The position numbers and the translations under genes were made by a program. From Melampsora larici-populina 98AG31 (taxonomy: Eukaryota; Basidiomycota; Pucciniomycetes; Pucciniales; Melampsoraceae): DNA of 64,000 bases. Each line of letters starts with the position of its first letter. The stretch's first letter is position 1. The stretch is taken from contig NW_006768766.1 of NCBI RefSeq assembly GCF_000204055.1, positions 169,052 to 233,051 of the forward strand. Reading direction: 5' to 3'. Shown piece after piece: positions 22,460-34,631 of this stretch. Under the pieces are notes generated by a model, which saw nothing but the letters and a program-made list of their open reading frames with translations, did not search any database and was not told where the DNA came from.

Positions 22460-25258
22460 ATGCCATATGAGAACCGTCCATCACCTCCTCACATGAATTT
22501 CAGTGAGGAGAAAAGTCAGGCCTCTTCTGTAGACTCAGATTTGGACCAGGACAAACTCGAGATGAAGAATAACCCCGCCTCACAGCCGAAATTTCCTGCT
22601 CCGAGTTTCCAAACTTTCTCTCAAGCACCGTCAGTTCCAGGTCCTCTTGATGCGGTTCAACAAGTTGGTTTATCCGATCACGAAGTCCAGGAAATCTCAA
22701 AGGAAGAATATTACCAGAATGTGAACTCGACTTCGGCCATCCTCAAGGAACAGCTTAAAGTTGCTGGTCTTCCTCCTCGAGTTTATGATTTGATTGAACA
22801 AGCTGGAAAGGAATGTGATAACGCTTTTGAAGGTTGCTATTGTTCATTTACTTCTTTCTTTTTGGGTGCTTTCTGACCCCTTTTCTTTTGCAGACTTAGA
22901 GCGAGGAAAACGTCCACCAACTCGACCCAATGTGAAGGTCATCTGGATTCAAGATGACTCCCCGCCTCCGCCCAACCAAAGGCGTTCTGAACGTACCCGC
23001 GAAGCCGCTCCCAGCTACTCCGGCACTCAGATGCGCTCGAAACGGACCCGTTTGAATCTTAGCTCGAAACCCAAAGACCCAATCAATGAACATGATTCGA
23101 ATGAGGATGCCGAAGGAGACGATGATTCGAATTCTGGTGGCCATGAGGACGAGGAAGAAGAAAAATCAAATGATGAAGTTGTTCAACATCTCAAAATGAA
23201 AAAGAACCAGCAGAACATCAAGATCAAGACAAACTTTCAACCTCAGATGAACTAGATCTTCCCCCGGTCAACTTATCTCAAAAATCTCTACGGAAAGGAG
23301 TCATTCGATCAACCTCTTCAGACTTAGATGGAGAACCAATCTCCTCAGCACTATTGTCTCCACCACCCGTCCCGGAACCTTCTCCTGGCCCATCTTCCAA
23401 ACTTGAGGATGAGGAAGATGGGTTAGGGAAAATCAGGGAGCCCCGAAGCTCACCGGCTCCTGAACAATCTCCGGCCCACGAAAAATCTCAGGTTCCCGAA
23501 CAGCCTCCGGCTCCCAAACGCTCTCCGGCTCCCGAACAGCCTCCGGCTCCCGAACGCTCTCCGGCTCCGGTTCCCGAAAGATCCTCTGATCTGCCTTCGA
23601 GATTGCCTGCAGATGTTAATATATTACCTGCAGAAGTTCTTGGCAACCCCCATCCGGTCATGAAGATATTGAAATGGAGGTTGGATCCCCGGTGGAACCA
23701 ATTACTCAGCTCATCAAGAACCAAATTGGTCAGTTTGTATTTTACGTTCGGCCAGGTCATAACCAGGGTAAGAACTCTGTGAAAACACTATTTTAACTTT
23801 TCCTCTCTTTTTGACCATTCTTGTCTCTCATAGAAACAAATGTCCAAGTCACACCATGTGAAGACAAAATGGATCTAGACATTCCAGTCTTTGACACAAC
23901 TGAAGTGGCAACTATTCCAGCCAACTTACCTCCCGCAATCTCGGAGACGGATTTTATCCTGAAGCATCAAGAAGTTTTCTGTCAAAGTTTCACCGAATTT
24001 CCGGCCAAAAAGATGTCTTCAGCTACCTTTGCCAAAGGTAGAGACAGTGCTTTCAACTTGATCACCATGAGACTTGAACATATTCCTCTCTTGGAAAAGC
24101 CATCTTTCCAATTACCTCCGGGAACGTGTTTTTCAGGCAGCAAGATGTCTAATTCAGCATGGCTTGAATTTGTTAATGAGCAAGGTTAGTGCATATGATT
24201 TATTGAATTTTGGTAAAGTAAATCAACTGACATACCCTTTTGTCACAGGACTTCAATTCTTCACACCTGCTGAAGGTGAATTGCTGTTTAGCTCCGAATT
24301 ATGGAGCCCTTCTTTGTTTCAAGATTCTTTCAATCCGGACCTGGATACAAAGTTATGGCCTTTTCACGTATGGCGGACTGTGCGGCCTATTGGATGTCCT
24401 TCCAAAAAGAAACGTCAAGAGGTTTCTAATTTATTTCAAGATGCTATTGCGGTGGCTGGGGATCAAGTCATTCACAAGAATACCTTTGAAGAAAACCCGG
24501 ATGCTACTCCTTATGAAAATAGTTATAGATTTGTTTCTCATTTATTATTAACTCGTCCAACCTTAGGCTCCAGCGGTGGCGGAGAAAATCTACTTACTTC
24601 AGGCTTGTCAGGATCTCAATTAATTGCACACGAATCAGCAGTGGTCAAAGCCGGTACATTGAATAATCTTCAAAACTTTTCAGTCAGTGTTCACGATGTA
24701 TTAATGGGGATAGCTGTAATGGATTTACATTCAAAAATTCCTGAAAAAGCAACTGATACGGAGCAAAAACAAATCAAAAAAGATATCAATAAGAAGATTG
24801 ATGAATTGAAGGAGGTTGGGTTTGCATGGGGTTCCTTGGCCGGTTTCATAACTAGTGGTGTTAGAGGATTAATGTTGGCTTCAAGAGATAAGCATGTGCC
24901 AGTGGGCAATGCTATGGCAATCATCAAGGCTGCGGAAGAAATTCAAAAGTTGGAGAAGATTCAGATCAAGGAGAAGATTTGGTGCCGGACTCATGATTAT
25001 ATTATGGGACTTTTGGTCCAAGGGTATTTCCCTCACAAGCGGTCAGTTCATCCAGGGAAATCAGTGTTTGGTGAAGTCAAGGTTCAAAAGATTCAGCTGG
25101 CCATATGCCTGGCCTACGACATTGGATACTATTGGTCGGTGCAGGTACCAGGTATGACTTGTGCTATTCTTCCTAAAGCTTATATCCCTTTGGTGAAGAT
25201 CAACAACACCAAGCTGACAGTTGAAGGGGAAGAGGAAGATGCAATGGATATTGAGTAA
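22460..25258 (+). CDS. Large protein of unknown function with Pro/Ser-rich middle, possibly frameshifted
   Basis: Exons: 22460-22832, 22894-23767, 23834-24185, 24249-25258. The N-terminal part is polar (MPYENRPSPPHMNFSEEKSQ). The second exon has a basic/acidic stretch (SERTREAAPSYSGTQ, then a run of Asp/Glu) and a repeated SPAPE/PPAPE block at 23,440-23,580. The last exon is well conserved-looking (GDQVIHKNTFEENPDATPYE, SAVVKAGTLNNLQNFSVSVH, IKEKIWCRTHDYIMGLLVQG) and ends in acidic EGEEEDAMDIE. Exon 2 needs frame changes near 23,170-23,200 and 23,640-23,670 to link its parts, so the copy may be inactive. I believe it belongs to an expanded rust-specific family, but I cannot name it or give a function. 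Confidence 0.5.
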
Positions 25259-25833
25259 ATGTTTTGTATCTTCTATGTTTTGTTTTCTTCTTTTCTCACC
25301 AAAATACTCTTATGTAAGCAATGTCAACTATCATTGGTTCTTGAGTAATAAAACTTTCCGTGGTACAACCTTGTGTGAACCATATGATGACATGTGAGAT
25401 ATGTAAACATACCAACTGTAACATGTAAGGCTACATGTGTATACATGATGTAATGGCTGACCACAACTCAGCCACCATTTGAGTGGAAGCATTTAACCAG
25501 TCCTTCGTTCCCAGTTTCTTCCGATCTTATTATTATTTAATTCTGTTCTGTCCGCTTCCTTCAATTTGTTGAATCAACCAAGGTAATCCATGTTCTTCCT
25601 TTGTCTTCCCGTCTGTTCTTTACTTCACTGAGATGAAGACAGATCATATAAGAAGATATATTATATCCTCAAGAAGAAATGGAAACTTGAAGAATCCACA
25701 AGAAGCCGAATCTAATTGAATGTAGATGAATAAATCAATCAACATTTCTCAAACATCTGTTCAATTCATCGCAAAAGAAGACTCATATAATTCAAAACAT
25801 TTACCTCTCATGATTTACTCACAAACAATTATT
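25259..25833. other. AT-rich spacer, nothing seen
   Basis: 3' flank of the preceding gene; poly-T/AT-rich with no coding signal and no RNA gene that I could recognise. Confidence 0.4.
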
Positions 25834-26440
25834 GAAGACGGTGGCACTTGAGATACATGCAGAGATGTTTATGTCTCGTGAAGGGCAGGGCAAGTGACTG
25901 AGGGGTACCCCAACTACCAGCCTAACCCTTTGCTAAATGTATCTCAGTGCTTCCGCATTTCATTCCTCAAGAATTTACTCAATACTTATTCAATCAATGA
26001 TTCACAAATGCAAATTAACTTAAATGATTTAAAGCTCACCGTTATTCACATTGACTCATGGAAGACGGAAGTACTTGAGATACATGCAGAGATGTTTATG
26101 TCTCGTGAAGGGCAGGGCAAGTGACTGAGGGGTACCCCAACTACCAGCCTAACCCTTTGCTAAATGTATCTCAGTGCTTCCGCATTTCATTCCTCAAGAA
26201 TTTACTCAATACTTATTCAATCAATGATTCACAAATGCAAATTAACTTAAATGATTTAAAGCTCACCGTTATTCACATTGACTCATGGAAGACGGAAGTA
26301 CTTGAGATACATGCAGAGATGTTTATGTCTCGTGAAGGGCAGGGCAAGTGACTGAGGGGTACCCCAACTACCAGCCTAACCCTTTGCTAAATGTATCTCA
26401 GTGCTTCCGCATTTCATTCCTCAAGAAATTACTCAATACT
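25834..26440. repeat. 227-bp tandem repeat, about 2.7 copies
   Basis: The word GAAGACGG..CACTTGAGATAC or close variants recurs at 25,834, 26,061 and 26,288, exactly 227 bases apart. The second and third units are near-identical over more than 140 bases. The first unit differs slightly at its start (GGTGGCACTT against GGAAGTACTT). The third unit breaks off near 26,440. An apparent open frame recurs in each unit, but 227 is not a multiple of three and each frame stops at the unit border, so I read it as non-coding satellite-like DNA. It ends about 150 bases before the Tet-like gene. Confidence 0.9.
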
Positions 26441-26593
26441 TATTCATTCAATTATTCATTCATAAGATCTCACATTGAATCATTTCATACAACCAAAATT
26501 TTATTCACTTATTTCTTTGCATCCCCACACACATTCCAAAATATTCACGTGTTGAACATACCATTAATCAAAGCTATGTTTTTTTCCCTGTAG

Positions 26594-28228
26594 ATGCCCA
26601 AACCAGTATCTGAACTTCGAAAGCAAAAGATGGTTGAGTACCAAAAGCGGAAGAAGGCTCAACAACACAATGCCCAACGGGATCCGGTCCGGGATGTTGG
26701 AAGAGAACATGTCAGTCAAAGAATCAAAGCAGGAATCAAAGACCGGTTTGGCTTGCCAGAGGACTGTGATGTATTCCGAGTTCCTCAATTTGGGAACAGG
26801 AAAGAGCGAGTAGTGACCTATGGGACTGTGGTACTTGTGAATCTGGCTGGAAATAAGCTTATATGTGTTGCTAGGTTCAACAAAGAGGTCAAGTCCCTTG
26901 AACTTTCTGTTGTTTCCACATGGCTGACATTTCTTGCTGCAGGACCCCGCCAGCATTGACCCTGCCCAAGTGCAACTTTGGAAAGACTTTCGAAGGGCTA
27001 TCAAGATCATGCATCAACACTCTGAAGCACGGGGTGTAATCAAGGAAAATCATGCAGTCAAGATGCTACCGCCCCACGAGCGGCAAGGTACTATGAAAGC
27101 ATTTGGTCACAGATCATCTAAGCGTGCTGGACAATATCAAAGAGGAACAGTTATTGGTTTGTTTATCTTCACCTTTCCACAGGAGGACATTTCAGAAAGT
27201 TAATTTGTTCAATGTCTTAACACCAGCAACCTATGCCCAAAATTCATCTACCAGCAAGGACCCAGCCAAACTAGACGAGGACAAAGCCCGCCAAGATGAA
27301 CTTCCTTGGGTAGTGGACTTTCATGCTGAAAGGACATGTTCATTATCTCTATTTGTGTATGATTCCAACAAGAAGCTGGCCGAAGACACTGATGCCCCGT
27401 CGTGGGGATCAAAAGAGCCGGTGCCTGGTAGCAAAGAGTGGGAGAAATCACCCAATGCCCAAGTCTTTGGGGACAAGGCTTTTGTGGGATCCAATGTGAT
27501 TGCTACCACTGGAGGATTCCGCAACGGAGTTCATTGTGACTTTGATGCCACCGGATTTGCTTCGGGTTTCTTCTGCTTAATTGATGCGAACACATGTTGA
27601 GTATTTAATATTCACAGTCTTATGACCAATCTGCTGACATATGTAATCTATTACAGCTGAAATTATTACTCCGGCAAGAAGACTCGAACTTTTGGCCGAG
27701 AGGAAGGAAGAAATTGAACTAGAGAAGAAGACTGGACACCGCATTGATAAGAAGCATCCCCAAGTTGGTGCCAAGTTTGTAATTCACATCAGTAACTATT
27801 TCAAGTTTATTGTAGACATCAATGCAGCTGATGTGGTAGAATTACTGTGGGCAACAGATGTTTGCCACAACACCGAACATTTTTTATTTTCTGAAGGAGA
27901 AAAAAAAAAGACAACATACTTGCAGGGTGCTGTAACAAGGGAAAAAACCAAGGCAAGAAAAGGGATTGGAAAGAGTAAAGGGGCAGTAGACCATGTACTT
28001 GCTTATGCTTGTAGCACTCAGATCAGTACCACTGTGGTGGCAGCAATGAAGGAGATTATGGAACAGCGGGCTGGTTTGGATGATGAGAGCTGGGAAAAAT
28101 TGCACAGCGGCCTTGCAGAGACCTACGATAAGCAGATGCAACGGAAACGGGCCAATTTGGACCATCTTCAGAATAAGATTACTTCTTATAAGGAAACAAA
28201 AGGTTCAGCACTCAGATTTTTAAAATGA
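26594..28228 (+). CDS. Tet-like 2OG-Fe(II) oxygenase domain protein
   Basis: Exons 26594-26887, 26943-27149, 27196-27595 and 27657-28228 join in frame to 490 residues with no internal stop. The N-terminus is basic (SELRKQKMVEYQKRKKAQQH). The oxygenase core appears after residue about 230: an iron-binding H-x-D in GVHCDFDATGFASGFFCLID, a later strand GAKFVIHISNYFKFIVDI, and a candidate distal His in DVCHNTEHF. The arrangement is that of the fungal Tet/JBP-like family described as expanded in basidiomycetes and often linked to KDZ transposons. I see no KDZ transposase nearby. Such enzymes would oxidise 5-methylcytosine, but activity here is inference. It is convergent with the alpha-kinase gene (141 bases between stops). 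Confidence 0.7.
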
Positions 28229-28369
28229 TATATACATGGTTTTTTTTTGTTTTTAAGATGATAATTTTGTGAGCAAAGGGATTTTGTAAATTTTTGATTT
28301 TTTTAAGAGCAACAAATTTTGGAATACAGATTGAAAGGAAAGAATTTACTCCTGAATTTCGGCCTTGTG

Positions 28370-30533
28370 CTAATCTCTTGCTGGAATATGAGTCTGTTCC
28401 CCAGACTTACCTCCATACAACAGCTCCATCTCCTCCCGTAGACTTAATTTTGCTACCTTTGGCGGTAGCAACCCCAGGTGCTTGCATATCTTGTTGCATT
28501 CGTGCTGGGTAGAGAAGTTCTCCAAGCCTTTCCTTCCAGTATTTCCGTCGCACCAAGCCATACTGGGGCCAAAACAAACCGTCAGGCAAAATGTTGGAAT
28601 GCAAGCACAAAAGTACTTACTTGCTCGTATCCACAATCAAAGGGTCTGTCAAAACCAAACCTACCCCCTGAAGATCCGCAACCATTCTTCTTCCGCCATA
28701 GTGTTTATGAGACCAATGACTGAGAGCTTGCATTACTTCATTGACTAAAGGACTGTCTGAAGGCCGGAGTTCAAAGTTGTGATTGCTGGTATACTTGCGG
28801 TATTGTGTAACATCAAGTACTTCTTCAAAGAAATAAGCACATTCTGTCGTAGCACTGCTTCCTGCATAGACCGGAAAGTTTTGAACCATCTGGAAAATAA
28901 AAACATGTTATCGAGAAAGCTTGAATAAAATGAGATCCATATATTTGACTCACACGAATGTTTTGGATAGCTTCAACCGTTGCAGGGAAAAGTTGAATTT
29001 CATTCAGACCCAAAGCGGCTTTCTTAAACTTTTCAATCACCATGGAAACAGCAGCATACACTCCACCGGATTCTTTATGGACAGCCAGATGAGTCATATT
29101 GGGAGGCAGCTCCCTCCGCTTCTTGGCAACCATCGGAGTCACCTCACCACCAGGTGTTCTTCCAAAGGCATTGTAACATGTCCTGAAAGAACCTTTTCCA
29201 ATCACCACACTTTCATCAACTTTGAAATGATACGGTGTTACCACCCATTCAGGTTTACCTTCTGCATTTCCTGTCAAAATGCATTTTTTCCCAACGGTGA
29301 AACCGTCTGTAGTCTCAGCAGGTGGAACAGGGCAAGCCATGGGAAGCTTTCGACCAAATACGGAGATATCAATAGCCTCTCTGAAATCAAAGGCCGGTAC
29401 TAAGGAGGGCATGTCAGCCAGACCAAAAATGAGTAGTGAACAAGAGCGGTGAGCTTACCTGTCTGGTGAGGTGGTATCACATGAGTCATAGCTACAGGAG
29501 CCACATCACTCTGAGCACGGTGGGGAGATTTTCGTGGGGTGATGGGTGGCGGGAGTGTGTATGTACTATTCTTGGTTTTAAAATTAGAAGCCTTCTTTCG
29601 AGTGACTCGTGGTGAGGTGACTTTTGTTGAAGTTGAAGGTGTACACCTGGCTTTCTTGCTTGGCTGGAATATTTCGACACTCAAAGGCAGATCACCATCA
29701 CTATCACTATCACTATCACCATAATCCGCTTCTTCATCTCCATCATCTAATAACATCTCCTCATAAGTCAAATGTTGAGATGCCTTTCTTTTAGCTTGTC
29801 GTTGAGGTTGTACCGGCTTACTGGTGGAAGGTCAAAGCCAAGGATTATTTTTGACATATTTGTCAGCCAGAAAAATTAGCTCGAGGCTAGGTTCTCCTTT
29901 AGTGTCATCAAGATATCTGGCAAAAACTTCATTGTTATGTAAGACCACAGGTGATTTCCGGCCACGGCCGGTTTTGGCCAGGTTGAAATACTCAGAGTTG
30001 TAAACTTTGGGTGCCTGAGGGTAAAGAGGAGAGTCAACCGAGTGGTCCCACAGGTTGAAGATGCCTTCCTTGGTGTCGTCCAAGAGTGTCAACGATGACC
30101 TATCCACAGTGAAAGTTCCCCGAAGTAGACCATGAGCGAAAGAGCCGGTGTCGTATATCACCATCCATCCTACAGAGCATACTCGGCCAGTGTGAGTAGT
30201 GAAAGGTGGAGGTTTAGGTGCTGCTGGATGACCATTAAACATGCGGTTGCTGCTAGCTTGTTTCTTGGCAGCAGCTCGCTTTGACTTGTCGCTTTGAAGT
30301 TGGTGAACATGAGTACCAGTGGAAGTCGAGGTACGGGCTGCAACAGCTGCTTTGGCATTGATGACCTTGAGATTGGCAGGGCGGGGTTGAGAAGCTTGGG
30401 TGGGTGCCTGCTGGGGGGGAGAAGGAACCTTTTTGTTTTGGTCCGCATTGATGTTTTCAAGGCAGGGTCCACATATTTTGTGTTCGCCTTGACGGAGAGT
30501 ACTTTGACATAAGGGACAAGTAGGTCGGTTCAT
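28370..30533 (-). pseudogene. Alpha-type (MHCK/EF2K-like) protein kinase with one in-frame TGA
   Basis: Exons on the minus strand: 30533-29459, 29399-28954, 28889-28621 and 28562-28370. The start MNRPTCPLCQSTLRQGEHKI gives a small zinc-ribbon-like pair of CxxC motifs. A long low-complexity linker follows, then the alpha-kinase domain: KVDESVVIGKGSFRTCYNAF, HWSHKHYGGRRMVADLQGVG, LVLTDPLI and, after the last intron, GNTGRKGLENFSTQHECNKI with CKHLGL. The Gly-rich GxGNxGxxG and final Cys/His zinc residues are hallmarks of the family. A TGA at 29834-29832 (NNPWL*PSTSKP) breaks an otherwise continuous first exon at codon 234. Either the gene is inactive, or an intron that I did not see removes it. 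Atypical kinases of this type are expanded in many basidiomycetes. Confidence 0.75.
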
Positions 30534-30539
30534 GATAGT

Positions 30540-31120
30540 GAAATATGAGTATCTGAGAGAAACCAAAGTCGAAGAAGAAGCTGATTGAAGAAGATTGAGG
30601 TCGATCAAAGAAGTGTGGTCGTCAAGAAGATTGAAGTCGATCGAAGAAGATTGAAGAAGATTGAAACTGATTCAAGAAGATTGAAACCGAATCAAGAAGA
30701 TGAAGAAGATTGAAACCGATTCAAGAAGATTGAAGAAGATTGAAACCGATTCAAGAAGATTGAAGAAGATTGAAGAAGATTGAAACCGATTCAAGAATAT
30801 TGAAGAAGATCGAAGAAGATCAAAGAGAATTGAAGAATACTAGGGAACAATGAAGCCGATACAAGAATATTGAAGAAGGGTGAAGCCGATCCAAGAATAT
30901 CAAAGAAGATTGAAGACAATCAAAGAAGGATGAAGAAGAGTGGAGACGATCAAAGAGGTTCAGTGTAGTGTAGAAGAGTGAAGACGATCAAATAAGGATG
31001 AAGAAGAGTGGAGACGATCAAAGAGGTTCAGTGTAGTGTAGAAGAGTGAAGACGATCAAATAAGGATGAAGAAGAGTGGAGACAATCAAAGAGGTTCAGT
31101 GTAGTGTAGGTTTGGTTGAA
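30540..31120. repeat. GAAGATTGAAG-type minisatellite upstream of the alpha-kinase
   Basis: A purine-rich array of GAAGATTGAA/ACCGATTCAA words runs from about 30,590 to 30,930. It is followed by two to three copies of a unit of about 68 bp containing GAGGTTCAGTGTAGTGTAG (near 30,955, 31,022 and 31,090). The array sits directly in the presumed promoter of the kinase gene, with no coding potential. Confidence 0.75.
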
Positions 31121-31625
31121 CAAGTGGATGGGTGGAGACTATAACAAAAGTTGGAGGAATGACTAAGATGATCGGTGATGGTGTGTGGGTTGTGTGATTG
31201 GTTGAGAGGTAGAGGTAGAGAGGTACACTTTTCATCATCTAATGTGAAGTTTTCATTTTTGGGGTCTTTGTTTATGGTTTGTTAATTGTCGTTTTTTGAT
31301 TATCAACATTTGTTTTTTGATTTTTGACTTTTGATTTTTTGATTTTTTGATTTTTGAATTTTGATGTCCTCTTTTGTGGTTTCCTGGTACTTTTTGTGTC
31401 AATGCGACAATGGGGTGACAAATGTTGAGTTTCAAGTTGTAAATCTACTGAAATTTGGGCCGTAACCTGGTCTGAAAGGGGTTTCTGCCATGACTTTTAC
31501 TCCGGTACAGGGGTTTTTGCCCTGTATTTGAGTATTTTCTGTAGTTTTGTCTTTGATTTTTGAATTTCGCACCCGGGAATTGTGATTTTCGTTTTTTGAT
31601 TTTTGCATTGTCACCTTGACACCTC
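31121..31625. other. Spacer with poly-T/TTTTTGA tract
   Basis: Simple sequence based on TTTTTGAT at about 31,290-31,365 is followed by unremarkable DNA up to the 3' end of the next minus-strand gene. No gene seen. Confidence 0.4.
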
Positions 31626-33423
31626 TCACATTCCGTAATTTTGACTACCTTGAAATTTTTCGATCTTCTTTGGTGGTTTACCTGTTGAAGGATCCCACCC
31701 ATATCGTTCACCTCCTTCAACGTAAGGATTCTTCTTAAACAACGCTTCATCTATCGAATTACATAATTGGAAATCGAACAGATAATTAGTAATTATTCTA
31801 ACATCGTTTTCACAGATGAAAAACTTTACCTCTAGATCGAGTTAATAAGAAACACTCTTCTGCTAATGCTTGATTGTATCCTGAGATGTCTGGTGGTGCA
31901 ACATGACCATCCACCTCAACTCTATTGATTAAGGATTCTTCTCTAACTCTTATATCGTATTTTAAAGCCGTTAACCATCCCATCAACGCCATCACCTTTT
32001 CTACATTTGCTTTGTGGGCTAAAGACCATTCTACAAACTTCTTGAAACGTGCGTTGGTTAGTGCATTTATGTAACCATTATAATGTATACACCACTCTCC
32101 ATAATCTAACAACCATTTGTCTGCATATGGTAAACCTGTGTAAGTTTCAGTCTTTAATTCTCCTTCAACAGATTTGATTTTCTTCTTCGCATGGTAACCC
32201 ATTGCTTTAGTTTGCCAATCATTATCGAAGATAGTTAATGGAATTGGATACCTTAACTCTTTTATGTTCCTGTCGAAATATGGCGTATAACTTCTGTTTT
32301 TATAAGTGGAAGTTCTACCTGGAAAGAACCACATTCCATTTTCAAAAACACCTCCATCATCTCTCTTCTTTTCATCATGAGTTTCTTCTAAAATCGGATT
32401 AGCTGATGTTGCTTGTTTATTTGAAGGTCTCTCTTGATGTTTATCTAAATGACCTAAAGCTTCATAGATCTTGAGATATTTAGACGCTCCATAACCATCG
32501 CCTTCTACTGTTAAAGACATAGCTTTCTTGAAAACCTCGTTTTTATCCGTTAAATCTATTTCACTTCCAGTTTTTCCATCTTTTTCAATCACTACTTGAT
32601 CTTCTAAAAAACATAATTAATTTCAATTGATTAGTTATAACTGTTTTCAAGGAAATTTGTAAGGATAAACCTTCCGTATTGCTTACTTTCAAAAGACTTT
32701 GGTTGACTTCTCAATAAATCTAAATACGTCGCATTTACAATTTGACTATCACTATCACATCTTTCGATCGATTTGACTTGATTCTTAGCTTTCTTTGGTG
32801 TACCTAGAAAAACCGTGTAACCATTTGATTAGTTTATCTCACTTTCTATTTGATGACAAGTAAATTATAATCACTTTTCATTACCGGAATTTGCTTGAAG
32901 GCGCTATTCACATCTAACAAGTTTACATTTGTTTCATCATTCGACTTTTGAGAACTTAAATCATCAATTAAATCTTCTATAACTATCGGATTAGCCTTCA
33001 CTGGATTCTTTATAGTTTTGTTATCCCGTTTTTCGCTTTCTACAATTTGAAAAAGGAATTTCAAGAATTAATATCAGTTTTCTATTAACTTCCAATTAAC
33101 TACAAGGAATGTTATTTAGAAATGATTTTACCTCTTAACAGATTAGAATCGAGTACATTGTTATTATTAATGTCTCCTTGATTCGTAACTGATTGGACTT
33201 CTTTAGAATTTCCATGAAGAGTGCTTGAACCGAGATTCTTGGAGATTTCCGAATCTACTTGGCTCTTATTACCGGTATCATCTGTTATACCTTGGCTATT
33301 TTGATTTGAACCAGAGTTTCTTGATTGATCTCCTTGGTTTGAAACTAACATATTTTTAACTGAATTATTATCATTATCCTTCTCTCCAATTGCTGCTTTC
33401 TTCCTACTAGTACGATCTGTCAT
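31626..33423 (-). CDS. Five-exon protein of unknown function, possible expanded rust family
   Basis: Exons on the minus strand: 33423-33132, 33039-32875, 32803-32687, 32600-31830 and 31750-31626. All are in phase and give about 489 residues without an internal stop. The N-terminal third is Asn/Ser/Asp-rich and probably disordered (MTDRTSRKKAAIGEKDNDNN). The second half looks folded: GVFENGMWFFPGRTSTYKNR, YRI-like PIPLTIFDNDWQTKAMGYHA, YADKWLLDYGEWCIHYNGYI and VEKVMALMGWLTALKYDIRV. The end is GGERYGWDPSTGKPPKKIEK. The spacing recalls retrotransposon gag-like capsid helices seen in fungal gene families, but I have no firm match. No zinc knuckle is present. Confidence 0.6.
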
Positions 33424-34631
33424 TTTAAATTTATTAAAGTTATTTAATCTTGGTTGAATTTAATTTTAATGATACGAAAAAGGTGAGACTAGCGAACTGA
33501 AGGAAGAGGGGAGTCGGGTAAAGCACCTGATAATCAGGAAACGAGAGATGGACTTGACAGGAGGGGAAGAAGCGAAAGATAGGCTTACTTCCCTCTGTTA
33601 TATGTCCATGACTCCAGGGCCTGACTGATCAGTCTTGATGCCAAGCGTAACCTGCTAGGCATCATGCGATCTTGCTTGGTCGGATTCCGTAATCAAAATG
33701 CCCTGATCACGAAAGCGACCGTCAGGCCCAGCCCGACTCTCTCTCTCTGACTGGTGCTGACATGGACGTGTCGCAACCTCCTTCGTGCCTCATACGGGTA
33801 CTAGCAATTACAGATATAACCAGTTGTAAACCTGCCTGGAGTTTTTACCAGTGACCACTGTTATTCTAAATTTTACCAAGGCACAATTTTTGGGCCTGTA
33901 TGTTTTGAATTCACATCCAAGGCTTGATTTTTGTGGTTTTGAGTGATTAGTATAATGACTCGTGTAATGGTGATGTTTTTACTATAGTCTTTGAGTGACC
34001 AAGTTGATACACATATCAGGCAGAGTTAGCTGAAGTGTCTCACAAAAGAGAACAAAAGAGAAACACAACCAATGATGGCTCTAGACTGTACCCAAAACCA
34101 AGAATGAACAAAAATACAAACATCATTATCAATTAAATGCATTTGAAGGTAACAATCATTGTCTGGTGTACAGCTCTATCAAAAGTGCAGACAATTGCTA
34201 ATGATATGGAGATCATAATGATTATTTAAAAGGGTCAGAACATGCCTAATTTAAATGAATCAATAATGATACATTGATCAATGAAGACCAGTTGCATGGA
34301 AGAACAGATGAAAGCTGGCTTGAAATGCAGTATAACGACATGAATCAATGATTTAGTTAAAAATGGGAATAAGCTGCCATCACTTAAGTTGCCAAATTTG
34401 AAATCAATCGTGAAAATCAAATGAACAAAAGGACTTCAATAGGACGCATGGGAGCAAAACATGTCAAGCTGGGAAAAAGAAAGAGGAAGAAACTAATAGT
34501 ACATAAACTATGGAACAGACAACAAGGCTCCTGCAAGGACCTTGTGACAATTTGTTTATAATATTTTGTACATATTGTATACTTGTATTCAAATGGTTAC
34601 CTTTTCTGGCGTGCAGTTAAACAACCACACA
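33424..34631. other. Intergenic, nothing confidently seen
   Basis: A GC-richer patch at 33,500-33,800 contains a short CT run and an imperfect inverted pair around GGGCCTGAC/GTCAGGCCC (33,617 and 33,720). It could be a small element relic. The rest is AT-rich, with no coding signal. Confidence 0.35.

Noticed and set aside
25834..26440. CRISPR-like array
   Set aside because: The units are 227 bp, contiguous and identical along their length, without short repeats separated by unique spacers, and the genome is eukaryotic.
25894..26593. Three near-identical small proteins in tandem
   Set aside because: The frame recurs because of the 227-bp tandem repeat; each stops at the unit border, the unit length is not a multiple of three, and the translated sequence has no protein-like features beyond that.
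26594..30533. KDZ transposon carrying the Tet-like gene
   Set aside because: No KDZ transposase or SAP/SWIM-type accessory gene was seen within the flanking sequence; the link to KDZ remains a family-level association only.
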